This document shows positions 1-6,170 of a stretch of 11,979 nucleotides of DNA, one piece after another. Positions within the stretch are counted from its first letter, which is position 1. Each line of letters opens with the position of its first letter. The stretch covers positions 1 to 11,979 of the forward strand of contig CAMVRW010000045.1 in the NCBI GenBank assembly GCA_947169985.1, in the 5' to 3' direction. This DNA is from an uncultured Butyrivibrio sp. (GTDB lineage Bacteria; Bacillota; Clostridia; Lachnospirales; Lachnospiraceae). The position numbers and the translations under genes were made by a program. The notes beneath the pieces are model-generated. The model made no database searches. It worked only from the letters and a program-made list of their open reading frames with translations, and was not told the origin of the DNA.

Positions 1-95
1 TTTATTCCTATCGTTACACTAAAATGCGTAAGAGTATGAAGGCATATTATGGGGATTTAAAGAAACTTGCCAGAATCTACGAAAAGGAACAGTGA
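1..95 (+). CDS. 3' end of an unidentified gene (partial)
   Basis: An open frame runs from the window edge (first whole codon at base 3) to a TGA at 93-95. It gives about 30 residues that are rich in Lys, Arg and Tyr and end in IYEKEQ. The stop lies one base before the ATG of the next gene, and that gene's ribosome binding site is inside this frame, so the two are very probably co-transcribed. The basic, aromatic tail would suit a cytosolic protein or the cytosolic end of a membrane protein, but there is too little sequence to name a family. It is accepted as real only because the frame stays open and the downstream start is tightly spaced. Confidence 0.5.
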   Translation, partial: YSYRYTKMRKSMKAYYGDLKKLARIYEKEQ

Positions 96-96
96 C

Positions 97-1035
97 ATGA
101 CTTCTTTGTTGGAATTCAAACAGTATGTAAAGAGATTTTATATCAAATACGAGACGTACATTACCTATTTATGGAAATTCTTATTGGCGCTTGTTTCCAT
201 TATGGTGATCAATGGGAAGCTGGGGTATATGGACGCACTGACTAACGGGGCTATTGTGATGATGGCTTCTCTTTTGTGCGCTATATTGCCATCTAACTTT
301 ATTGTGCTGATAGCTGCAGTATTTATCTTGGGACATCTTTATTCCATGGCTGTTGAGTGTGCACTCATTGCAGCAATCATCTTCCTTTTGATGTTCCTTT
401 TGTACTTCAGATTTTCACCTAAGGATACACTGGCAGTGCTCCTTACACCGCTGTTTTTCTTTATGCACATCCCATATGTGATGCCACTTGCCATGGGGCT
501 TCTTGGAACACCTGCATCTATCGTATCTGTTTCTTTTGGCCTGGTAATTTCATACATGTTGCAGTTCTTTTCATCAAATGCTGCAAGCTTTGGAAGTGAC
601 GGAGTGCAGGAGGCAGCCAATCAGTTCCAGGGTGTGATAGACGGAATTTTAGGTAATAAGGCGATGGTTGTTATGATTGCAGCCTTTGCAGTTTCACTTG
701 TACTTGTTTATATCATCAGGAGATCTTCTGCTAATTATTCCTGGAAGATCGCTGTGGCAGCAGGAGCTGTAAGCCTGATCGTTGTTACACTGATTGGAGA
801 TATTGTCAGTGATACACAGATTTCTATTGCGGGAGTGATCCTTGGAACATTAGTCTCAGCTCTTTTGATGCTGGTGCTTGAGTTCTTTGCGTTTAACCTG
901 GATTACAGCAGAACTGAGAAGGTTCAGTTTGAAGATGATGATTATTACTACTACGTTAAGGCGGTACCAAAGGTTACGGTCTCAACTCCTGAGAGGAAGG
1001 TTAAAAAGATCAACCGTGCCAGGGAGCAGCATTAA
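97..1035 (+). CDS. Polytopic membrane protein of unknown function, upstream of cdaA
   Basis: This is a 312-residue integral membrane protein whose family I cannot name. Hydrophobic stretches suggest eight or nine membrane segments, roughly at residues 23-39, 48-68, 70-85, 88-104, 110-126, 130-156, 188-207, 217-236 and 242-265. A polar loop of about 30 residues (158-187) separates the two halves. The last 45 residues are soluble, with an acidic-tyrosine cluster (FEDDDYYYYV, 278-287) followed by a basic stretch (KVKKINRAR), probably cytosolic. The motif FSPKD before segment 5 and PYVMPLAMGLLGTPAS (126-141) look like conserved family signatures. I chose ATG 97 because AAGGA sits 8 bases upstream; an upstream TTG at 67 has no RBS. 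The gene is 16 bases before cdaA and in the same direction, so a role in c-di-AMP or envelope homeostasis is an inference from position only. Confidence 0.85.
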   Translation: MTSLLEFKQYVKRFYIKYETYITYLWKFLLALVSIMVINGKLGYMDALTNGAIVMMASLLCAILPSNFIVLIAAVFILGHLYSMAVECALIAAIIFLLMFLLYFRFSPKDTLAVLLTPLFFFMHIPYVMPLAMGLLGTPASIVSVSFGLVISYMLQFFSSNAASFGSDGVQEAANQFQGVIDGILGNKAMVVMIAAFAVSLVLVYIIRRSSANYSWKIAVAAGAVSLIVVTLIGDIVSDTQISIAGVILGTLVSALLMLVLEFFAFNLDYSRTEKVQFEDDDYYYYVKAVPKVTVSTPERKVKKINRAREQH

Positions 1036-1051
1036 GATATAAGGGAAAGTC

Positions 1052-1918
1052 ATGGATCAGATCGATTTTATTTTTGACTTTAACAGAACAAGCCTGCACA
1101 TGCCGACCATTAGGTTTTCTGATATACTTGAGGTCTTCATCATAGCCTTTCTGGTATATCACATTTTGGTATGGGCCAGAAACACCAGGCTGTGGTCCCT
1201 TTTAAAGGGTGTCATAGTTATTCTGGTGTTTATTTTGGTGTGCGCCCTACTTAACATGTCGACTATCTTGTGGATAGTGGAGAGAGTGTTCAGCATTGCC
1301 ATCATAGCCATAGTGGTAATTCTCCAGCCGGAGCTGAGGAAGGCCCTGGAGGAGTTGGGAAGGAAGAACTTCTTTTCCAATGTGTTGTCCCTGGGAGATC
1401 CCAAGTCAGAAGGAAGATTTTCTGACAGGACTCTCAACGAGATTACAAGAGCCTGCATCGAGATGGCGAAGGTAAGGACCGGAGCTCTTATTGTTATTGA
1501 GCAGAACCATCCCCTTACAGAGTATGAGAGAACAGGAATTGAAGTTGACGCCATTGTTACAAGTCAGCTTTTGATCAATATTTTTGAGCATAATACGCCG
1601 CTCCATGACGGTGCTGTAATAGTCAGGGGAGACAGGATAACATCAGCTACCTGCTATCTTCCTCTTTCCGACAATATGGGAATCGGTAAGGAACTGGGAA
1701 CCAGACATCGTGCAGGTATTGGTGTATCTGAGGCGACAGATTGTTTCGTTATTATAGTTTCTGAGGAGACAGGTAAGATAAGCGTGGCTTCTGAGGGTGA
1801 GCTGGAGAGAGCACTTGACTCTGACAGGCTCAGGGAGAGACTCAGAGTCATTCAGGACAAGCATGAGGAGGAAGCACCTATCAAGTACTTCGCCAGAAAG
1901 GCCAGGGCAAGAAAATGA
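1052..1918 (+). CDS. cdaA: Diadenylate cyclase CdaA (c-di-AMP synthase)
   Basis: It makes cyclic di-AMP from two ATP at the inner face of the membrane. The 288-residue product has the usual CdaA layout: a short N-terminus, three membrane segments (about 26-42, 52-70 and 76-92), then a DAC catalytic domain (about 95-260). The two DAC signature motifs are present: DGA at 186-188 within HDGAVIVRGDRI, and RHR at 218-220 within GTRHRAGIGVSE. Length is typical of the CdaA/YbbP class rather than DisA or CdaS. AAGGG 1041-1045 serves as the RBS. The gene overlaps cdaR by four bases (ATGA), which suggests translational coupling. In many Firmicutes the order is cdaA-cdaR-glmM; here an HPr gene takes the third place and glmM is not in view. 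The short charged C-terminal tail (IKYFARKARARK) is not part of the catalytic core. Confidence 0.97.
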   Translation: MDQIDFIFDFNRTSLHMPTIRFSDILEVFIIAFLVYHILVWARNTRLWSLLKGVIVILVFILVCALLNMSTILWIVERVFSIAIIAIVVILQPELRKALEELGRKNFFSNVLSLGDPKSEGRFSDRTLNEITRACIEMAKVRTGALIVIEQNHPLTEYERTGIEVDAIVTSQLLINIFEHNTPLHDGAVIVRGDRITSATCYLPLSDNMGIGKELGTRHRAGIGVSEATDCFVIIVSEETGKISVASEGELERALDSDRLRERLRVIQDKHEEEAPIKYFARKARARK

Positions 1919-3189
1919 AGAGACTGACGGCCAACTGGGGACTTAAGCTTGCATCACTGATATTTGCTATCATTGTGTGGTTTCTTGTTACCAACATCAA
2001 TGATCCCATCACTTCAGTGAGATATACGAATATTCCCGTTACACTTATGAATACATCCCTTATTACTGACCAGGGACAGGTTTACACGATACTGGACGGA
2101 AGTGACACCATCAATTCGGTAACGCTTTATGCGCCAAGATCCATCATTGATTCTCTGAGCCAGAACAATATTGTGGCTACAGCCGATCTTCAGGAACTTT
2201 CAAGCCTGAATACGGTAGGTATCACTGTTACCACTAACAAGTACAGGGACAAGATTGAAACTATTGTCTCCAGTTCAGATGTGGTAAAGCTCAGTGTCGA
2301 GAGAAAGGCTTCAAAGTCTCTTGCGTTGAAGGCAACAACCTCCGGATCATTAACTGACGGATATGTCATTGGAGATGTTACAACAGACCAGAATATGGTC
2401 AGGATAAGCGGACCTGAGTCAGTGGTCAACAGGATTACATCCGCTGCGGTAGATGTAGATGTAACAGGCTTTACATCCAACATTGGAACTGACGCAGATA
2501 TCAAGCTTTTGGATGCTGATGGAAATGAAGTGGATGGCTCGCTTGTTTCCATGAATATCAAGACAGTAAGAGTTAACGTAGTCATATATGAGACAAAATA
2601 TGTACCTATCACCTATGTAGTAAATGGTGAAGCTGCAAATGGTTATATGTATACTGGTCAGATCGAGAGTACTCCTGACACTGTTCTTGTTGCAGGAAGA
2701 AGCAGCGCAGTTGCATCTGTAAACGAGATCAAGGTGGAAGATGAAGCTATAGATGTTACCGGGCTTACAAGTAATCTTATTTATACCTATAACATAAGTG
2801 ATTTCCTTCCATCTGGACTGATCCTGGGAGATAAGGATTTCAACGGATCTGTTTCTGTGGTGGCTCACATCGAACCTATTGCTGTAGAGACATTTGATGT
2901 CAGGGTATCCAATGTAGCAGTCGAAGGAACCGCAGAAGGGTTTGATGTAACTGTAGATGATACTGAATATGAGACTGTTTCTCTTACACTTCAGGGCCTT
3001 AAGGCAGTTATTGAAAGTATTGACCCTGACCAGTTAACAGGAAAAGTCAATGTGGACAAAATAATCAGTGGAAATAATCTTGATAGTCTGAAAGCAGGTA
3101 ATTACAGTGCTGACGTAGACTGGGATCTTCCAGACGGCGTGAAGACCAAGGGAACAGTCAGCGTCTATGTCAAGGTTGAAGAGAATTGA
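1915..3189 (+). CDS. cdaR: YbbR-domain protein CdaR, predicted regulator of CdaA
   Basis: A single membrane anchor near the N-terminus (about residues 9-26, ending in IIVWFLVTN) is followed by a long beta-rich region outside the membrane. I can divide that region into about four YbbR-type repeats, starting near residues 38, 130, 225 and 325. Three of them carry the usual pattern of a short strand, a GY-type turn (DGYVIG, NGYMYTG, EGFDVTV) and a segment on the theme VxISGPESVVNRI or VLVAGRSSAVASV. At 424 residues it is within the CdaR range. In Firmicutes CdaR binds CdaA at the membrane and modulates its activity; the four-base overlap with cdaA supports that partnership here. The name is by synteny and domain content, not by a search. 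Composition is rich in Thr, Ser, Val and Asp, as expected for an exported beta protein, and cysteine is absent. Confidence 0.93.
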   Translation: MKRLTANWGLKLASLIFAIIVWFLVTNINDPITSVRYTNIPVTLMNTSLITDQGQVYTILDGSDTINSVTLYAPRSIIDSLSQNNIVATADLQELSSLNTVGITVTTNKYRDKIETIVSSSDVVKLSVERKASKSLALKATTSGSLTDGYVIGDVTTDQNMVRISGPESVVNRITSAAVDVDVTGFTSNIGTDADIKLLDADGNEVDGSLVSMNIKTVRVNVVIYETKYVPITYVVNGEAANGYMYTGQIESTPDTVLVAGRSSAVASVNEIKVEDEAIDVTGLTSNLIYTYNISDFLPSGLILGDKDFNGSVSVVAHIEPIAVETFDVRVSNVAVEGTAEGFDVTVDDTEYETVSLTLQGLKAVIESIDPDQLTGKVNVDKIISGNNLDSLKAGNYSADVDWDLPDGVKTKGTVSVYVKVEEN

Positions 3190-3207
3190 GACTAAGGGGA
3201 GTTTTGG

Positions 3208-3471
3208 ATGGTAACAAAGAAGATAGTTATTTCTAATCCTACTGGATTGCATCTTCGCCCTGCAGGAAATCTTTGCAAGGTAGCTATGAATTATAAGTCA
3301 CATATCACCTTTAATTATGGGGAAAACTCAGCCAATGCCAAGAGCGTACTAAGCGTCCTTGGCGCATGCATTAAATGTGGGGATGAACTTGAGTTTATAT
3401 GCGATGGTCCGGACGAGGAAGAGGCTTTGAAAGCCATTGTTTCAGCCATTGAAACGGGACTTGGCGAGTGA
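3208..3471 (+). CDS. HPr family phosphocarrier protein
   Basis: This is a small cytosolic phosphocarrier of the sugar phosphotransferase system, 87 residues, the normal HPr size. The active-site stretch NPTGLHLRPA puts the phosphorylated histidine at position 15 and the conserved Arg at 17. The regulatory site is also intact: KSVLSVLGA with Ser at position 46, the residue phosphorylated by HPr kinase in Gram-positives. It is therefore not a Crh protein, which lacks His15. A strong RBS (AAGGGGAG, 3194-3201) stands 6 bases before ATG. It lies 18 bases after cdaR and is followed by a hairpin with a T-run, so it is probably the last gene of the c-di-AMP operon. Whether it is the main PTS HPr of the cell or a second, regulatory copy cannot be told from the window, so I leave the symbol ptsH off. 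Confidence 0.94.
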   Translation: MVTKKIVISNPTGLHLRPAGNLCKVAMNYKSHITFNYGENSANAKSVLSVLGACIKCGDELEFICDGPDEEEALKAIVSAIETGLGE

Positions 3472-3473
3472 AA

Positions 3474-3510
3474 TAACTTGTGATAAAATCACATGAGTTA
3501 AAAATTTTTT
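3474..3510 (+). terminator. Probable intrinsic terminator after the HPr gene
   Basis: TAACT plus TGTGAT (3474-3484) can pair with ATCACA plus AGTTA (3488-3500), giving an 11-bp stem with a two-base bulge and an AAA loop. Six T follow at 3505-3510 after four A. The stem is AT-rich and so not very strong. It lies just after the HPr stop and just before the RBS of the lipoprotein gene, so it could act as a partial terminator or attenuator. Its inner core TGTGA-N5-TCACA also resembles a Crp/Fnr or Rex half-site pair, but with one base less spacing than usual. Confidence 0.5.
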
Positions 3511-3526
3511 GAGAGGTAAGTATGAA

Positions 3527-4729
3527 ATGAGGAGATTTAAAGCTGCGTTGGTCGCAGGACTTGCTGTGACAATGCTTTTTGGTTGTGGAAAGAGCAGCGA
3601 TGAGGCTGTTGTGGGGATAAGCGTTGAGAAGCTTGAGGATGTTCAGGATTTAACACCTGTTGCTACCGAAGAGGCTTCTGTAGAAGAAGAGGTTGTAGAC
3701 GAGGACGCTCCTCCTGCAGAGGGCATGGTTAGAAGCTACTTCACAAACCAGTGGGTTGATGAAGAGGTTAACAACAACAGACCAATAGCAGTAATGTATC
3801 CTATTAATAAAGAGGCTCAGCCTCAGTACGGACTCAGCAATGTTGCAGTATTCTACGAGATCATGGAAGAGGGCAGCATGAGCCGTCAGATGGGTATCCT
3901 TGAGAATTGGCAGGACCTGAACCAGATCGGTAATATTCGTAGTATCCGTGATTACTTTATTTATGCAGCTTTGGAATACGATCCTGTAATTGTTCACTAC
4001 GGCGGACCAGAGCTTTATGTAAGCGGTGTTCTTACAGGAAAGAACAGACCTAATGGTGTTGATGATGTTGATAACCTTAACGGTGTAGGCGGAAAGGCAA
4101 TGGGTCCTGACTACGGCGCATTCTTCAGAGTACCTGAGGGAAGCACATCTGAGCACACAGCTTTCACAGATGGCGCACATGTTAAGGCTGCTATCGAGAA
4201 GGCAGGTTTCTCACTTGAGCACAGAGACAAGTTTGAAGGTGAGTCACACTTCAAGTTTACTGGATATTCAAACCCTAACACCCTTGAGAACTACCCAGAT
4301 GCTGTTGAGGCAACTGAGATTGATATGGCAGGCTGCTTCCCTGTAACCAAGTCAGCTCTTAAGTATGACGCAGATAAGGGAGTATATCTCAAGACTCTTT
4401 ACGGAAATCCTCAGAAGGACGCTCTTACAGGAGAGCAGCTTTCATTTGAGAACGTAGTTATTCAGAGAACTTACCATGAAGTTCGTGATGACAACGGATA
4501 TCTTGCATATCAGATGCATGATACAACTCGTGACGGATATTTCATCACTAAGGGCAAGATGATCCACATCACTTGGGAAAAGACAGGTGACTACGCTCCT
4601 ACAACATATTATGATGATAACGGCGAGGAAGTAACCTTCAATACTGGAAGAACAATGATCTTTGTTATTCAGGAGAAGGGCGGATCATTCTCTAAGTTTG
4701 ATGTAAACGGCGTCACATACGCGGACTGA
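3527..4729 (+). CDS. DUF3048 domain lipoprotein (YerB-like)
   Basis: This is a 400-residue predicted lipoprotein. A short signal peptide (MRRFKAALVAGLAVTM) ends in the lipobox LFGC with the lipidated Cys at residue 20. An acidic, disordered-looking linker follows (about 31-68, many Glu/Asp/Val). The DUF3048 domain comes next: RPIAVMYPIN (85-94), the QYGLSNVAVFYEIMEEG stretch (100-116), GNIRSIRDYF (135-144) and HYGG (157-160), all typical of the family. The C-terminal subdomain runs to the end, with the GRTMIFVIQ strand. The biochemical role of DUF3048/YerB proteins is not settled; the protein should sit on the outer face of the membrane. I prefer ATG 3527: the alternative TTG at 3509 has no RBS, while GAGAGG (3511-3516) lies 10 bases before 3527. 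A two-codon frame, ATG AAA TGA (3522-3530), overlaps the start. Codon use looks biased to frequent codons, suggesting good expression (inference). Confidence 0.92.
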   Translation: MRRFKAALVAGLAVTMLFGCGKSSDEAVVGISVEKLEDVQDLTPVATEEASVEEEVVDEDAPPAEGMVRSYFTNQWVDEEVNNNRPIAVMYPINKEAQPQYGLSNVAVFYEIMEEGSMSRQMGILENWQDLNQIGNIRSIRDYFIYAALEYDPVIVHYGGPELYVSGVLTGKNRPNGVDDVDNLNGVGGKAMGPDYGAFFRVPEGSTSEHTAFTDGAHVKAAIEKAGFSLEHRDKFEGESHFKFTGYSNPNTLENYPDAVEATEIDMAGCFPVTKSALKYDADKGVYLKTLYGNPQKDALTGEQLSFENVVIQRTYHEVRDDNGYLAYQMHDTTRDGYFITKGKMIHITWEKTGDYAPTTYYDDNGEEVTFNTGRTMIFVIQEKGGSFSKFDVNGVTYAD

Positions 4730-4751
4730 TCTTAAGATAACGGCTTTTTAG

Positions 4752-4774
4752 GCGGACGGCTTGATGCCGTCCGC
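4752..4774 (+). terminator. Strong hairpin between DUF3048 gene and rfbD, terminator-like but without T-run
   Basis: GCGGACGGC (4752-4760) pairs perfectly with GCCGTCCGC (4766-4774) around a TTGAT loop: nine GC-rich base pairs. The following bases, TCAGTGTTTATACG, have no proper T-run, so termination may be incomplete or protein-dependent. A short T-run (CTTTTTA, 4744-4750) lies before the hairpin instead. The structure may equally be a processing or stability element protecting the 3' end of the lipoprotein mRNA. A weak promoter-like pair, TTGATG (4761-4766) and TATACG (4783-4788) with a 16-base gap, overlaps it and could start rfbD transcription. Confidence 0.5.
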
Positions 4775-4810
4775 TCAGTGTTTATACGACTTATTATGGA
4801 GAAAAGAAAA

Positions 4811-5680
4811 ATGGAAAAGATTATCGTAACCGGATGTAATGGACAGCTTGGAAGAGCTATTAACAAGGAGCTCCCAAAGGACAAGTATGAGCTGATAAAT
4901 ACAGATGTATTTCAGGGTGAGGGAATAACACCACTGGACATCACTAATGTAGATGCAGTAGTTGAGCTGGCAAAAAGGACACAGGCCTCAGCTATCATCA
5001 ACTGTGCAGCTTATACAGCAGTAGATAAGCAGGAGAGCGACGTGGATCTGTCATACAAGATAAATGCAATTGGTCCAAGAAACCTTGCAATCGCTGCTTC
5101 AGAGACAGGAGCAAAGCTTGTACATATTTCCACTGATTATGTATTTGAGGGAAATGGAACAAGACCTTATACAGAGTTTGACAAGACAGGACCTGTGAGT
5201 GTCTACGGAAAGACCAAACTCGCCGGTGAAGAAATGGTAAAGCAGTTCGCAAGAGACTATTTCATTATCAGAACAGCATGGCTTTATGGTGATGGTAAGA
5301 ACTTTGTAAAGACCATGCTGGGACTTTCAGAAAAGTATAATGAAGTCAGCGTGGTTAAGGATCAGCTTGGAACTCCAACCAGCACAAAAGAGCTTGCAAA
5401 GGCAATCCATTATCTTCTTGGAACCGAGAACTACGGTGTGTTCCACGGAACCTGCGAAGGAGATACTAACTGGGCTGATTTCACAGAGGAAATTTTCAGG
5501 CTTGCAGGAAAAAGTACCAGAGTTAATCACGTAACTACCAAGGAGTATTCTGAGAAGAATCCTCAGGCTGCACCACGTCCTGCTTACAGCATTCTGGATA
5601 ATTACATGTTCAGACTTACATCAGATTTCATGTTTGCTGACTGGCACTATGCAATCGAGGAATATTTGAAGGAGCTATAA
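4811..5680 (+). CDS. rfbD: dTDP-4-dehydrorhamnose reductase RfbD
   Basis: It performs the last step of dTDP-L-rhamnose synthesis, reducing the 4-keto sugar with NAD(P)H in the cytosol. The 289-residue product is a short-chain dehydrogenase/reductase of the RmlD type. It shows the Rossmann glycine motif VTGCNGQLG (glycines 8, 11, 14), NCAAYTAVD (64-72), ISTDYVF (106-112), the catalytic YGKTK (Tyr132, Lys136), RTAWLYG (154-160), and the substrate-side segment GTPTST (187-192) and RPAYSILDN (256-264). The length is usual for the family. I chose ATG 4811 because GGAGA (4798-4802) lies 8 bases upstream and the protein then begins right at the Rossmann strand; a GTG at 4778 and ATG at 4796 would add 11 or 5 unlikely residues. 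The rfbA, rfbB and rfbC genes for the earlier steps are not in this window. Confidence 0.95.
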   Translation: MEKIIVTGCNGQLGRAINKELPKDKYELINTDVFQGEGITPLDITNVDAVVELAKRTQASAIINCAAYTAVDKQESDVDLSYKINAIGPRNLAIAASETGAKLVHISTDYVFEGNGTRPYTEFDKTGPVSVYGKTKLAGEEMVKQFARDYFIIRTAWLYGDGKNFVKTMLGLSEKYNEVSVVKDQLGTPTSTKELAKAIHYLLGTENYGVFHGTCEGDTNWADFTEEIFRLAGKSTRVNHVTTKEYSEKNPQAAPRPAYSILDNYMFRLTSDFMFADWHYAIEEYLKEL

Positions 5681-5681
5681 G

Positions 5682-6143
5682 GTGTTAAAGAGTTTTATTG
5701 ATGGAGTTTTGCATAATCATATTCTTCTGGCAGCTTTTTGGGCTTGGCTTATTGCACAGCTATTGAAGACTATTATTTATGTGATCGTAAACAAGGATTT
5801 TAATCCTGAGAGACTTGTGGGAGACGGGGGTATGCCCAGTTCCCATTCAGCTACAGTAATGGCGCTTGTTACAGCTACAGCTTTTTACTATGGAGCTGAT
5901 ACTTTTGAATTTGCTGTTGCTGCTATTTTGGCACTTATTACCATGCATGATGCCATGGGTGTAAGGAGAGAGACTGGTAAGCAGGCTAAGGTCATCAACA
6001 ATATGATGGACTGGTTTGCAGAGCTTAATAGTGATCTTCCACCTGAGGAAAAGCTAAAGGAATTCGTGGGACACTCTCCTACACAGGTGTTTTTTGGAGC
6101 GCTGCTTGGGGTTATAGTGGCGTTTGTGGTTTGCAATCTATAA
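5682..6143 (+). CDS. DUF212 / divergent PAP2 family membrane protein (YuiD-like)
   Basis: A 153-residue membrane protein. It has hydrophobic segments at about 14-36, 58-70, 74-88 and 136-152. Conserved blocks typical of the YuiD/DUF212 family are GDGGMPSSHSA (47-57), HDAMGVRRETGKQAKVIN (89-106) and GHSPTQVFFGALLG (130-143). PSSHS resembles the PSGH motif of PAP2 phosphatases and GHSPTQV resembles the third PAP2 motif, but the canonical KX6RP and SRX5HX3D motifs are not evident, so catalytic activity is uncertain. By family resemblance it may act on a lipid phosphate such as an undecaprenyl carrier; that would fit the polysaccharide context but is inference. It starts with GTG at 5682, two bases after the rfbD stop, using AAGGAG (5669-5674) inside the end of rfbD. 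Confidence 0.9.
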   Translation: MLKSFIDGVLHNHILLAAFWAWLIAQLLKTIIYVIVNKDFNPERLVGDGGMPSSHSATVMALVTATAFYYGADTFEFAVAAILALITMHDAMGVRRETGKQAKVINNMMDWFAELNSDLPPEEKLKEFVGHSPTQVFFGALLGVIVAFVVCNL

Positions 6144-6170
6144 AAGACTGGACGGGGGCTTAAAGAGTTT

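Noticed and set aside
67..96. TTG start giving a 10-residue longer membrane protein
   Set aside because: There is no RBS before 67, the extension overlaps the end of the upstream frame, and AAGGA is well placed for ATG 97.
1159..1606. Minus-strand open frames opposite cdaA
   Set aside because: They lie wholly inside the DAC coding sequence, whose catalytic motifs are intact on the plus strand.
2190..2868. Minus-strand open frames opposite cdaR
   Set aside because: The products are low-complexity, Ser/Thr-rich or Tyr/Ile-rich, and mirror the plus-strand YbbR codons; no start signals.
3479..3493. Crp/Fnr or Rex operator
   Set aside because: The half-sites are spaced five bases apart instead of six, and a T-run follows, so the terminator reading fits better.
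3650..4180. Minus-strand open frame of 176 codons opposite the DUF3048 gene
   Set aside because: It is antisense to a clearly coding gene, with a cysteine- and histidine-heavy product without domains and no RBS; it is a by-product of biased codon use.
4778..4810. GTG (4778) or ATG (4796) start for rfbD
   Set aside because: The hairpin lies just upstream of 4778 and no RBS precedes either codon; GGAGA is well placed for ATG 4811 and the Rossmann strand begins there.
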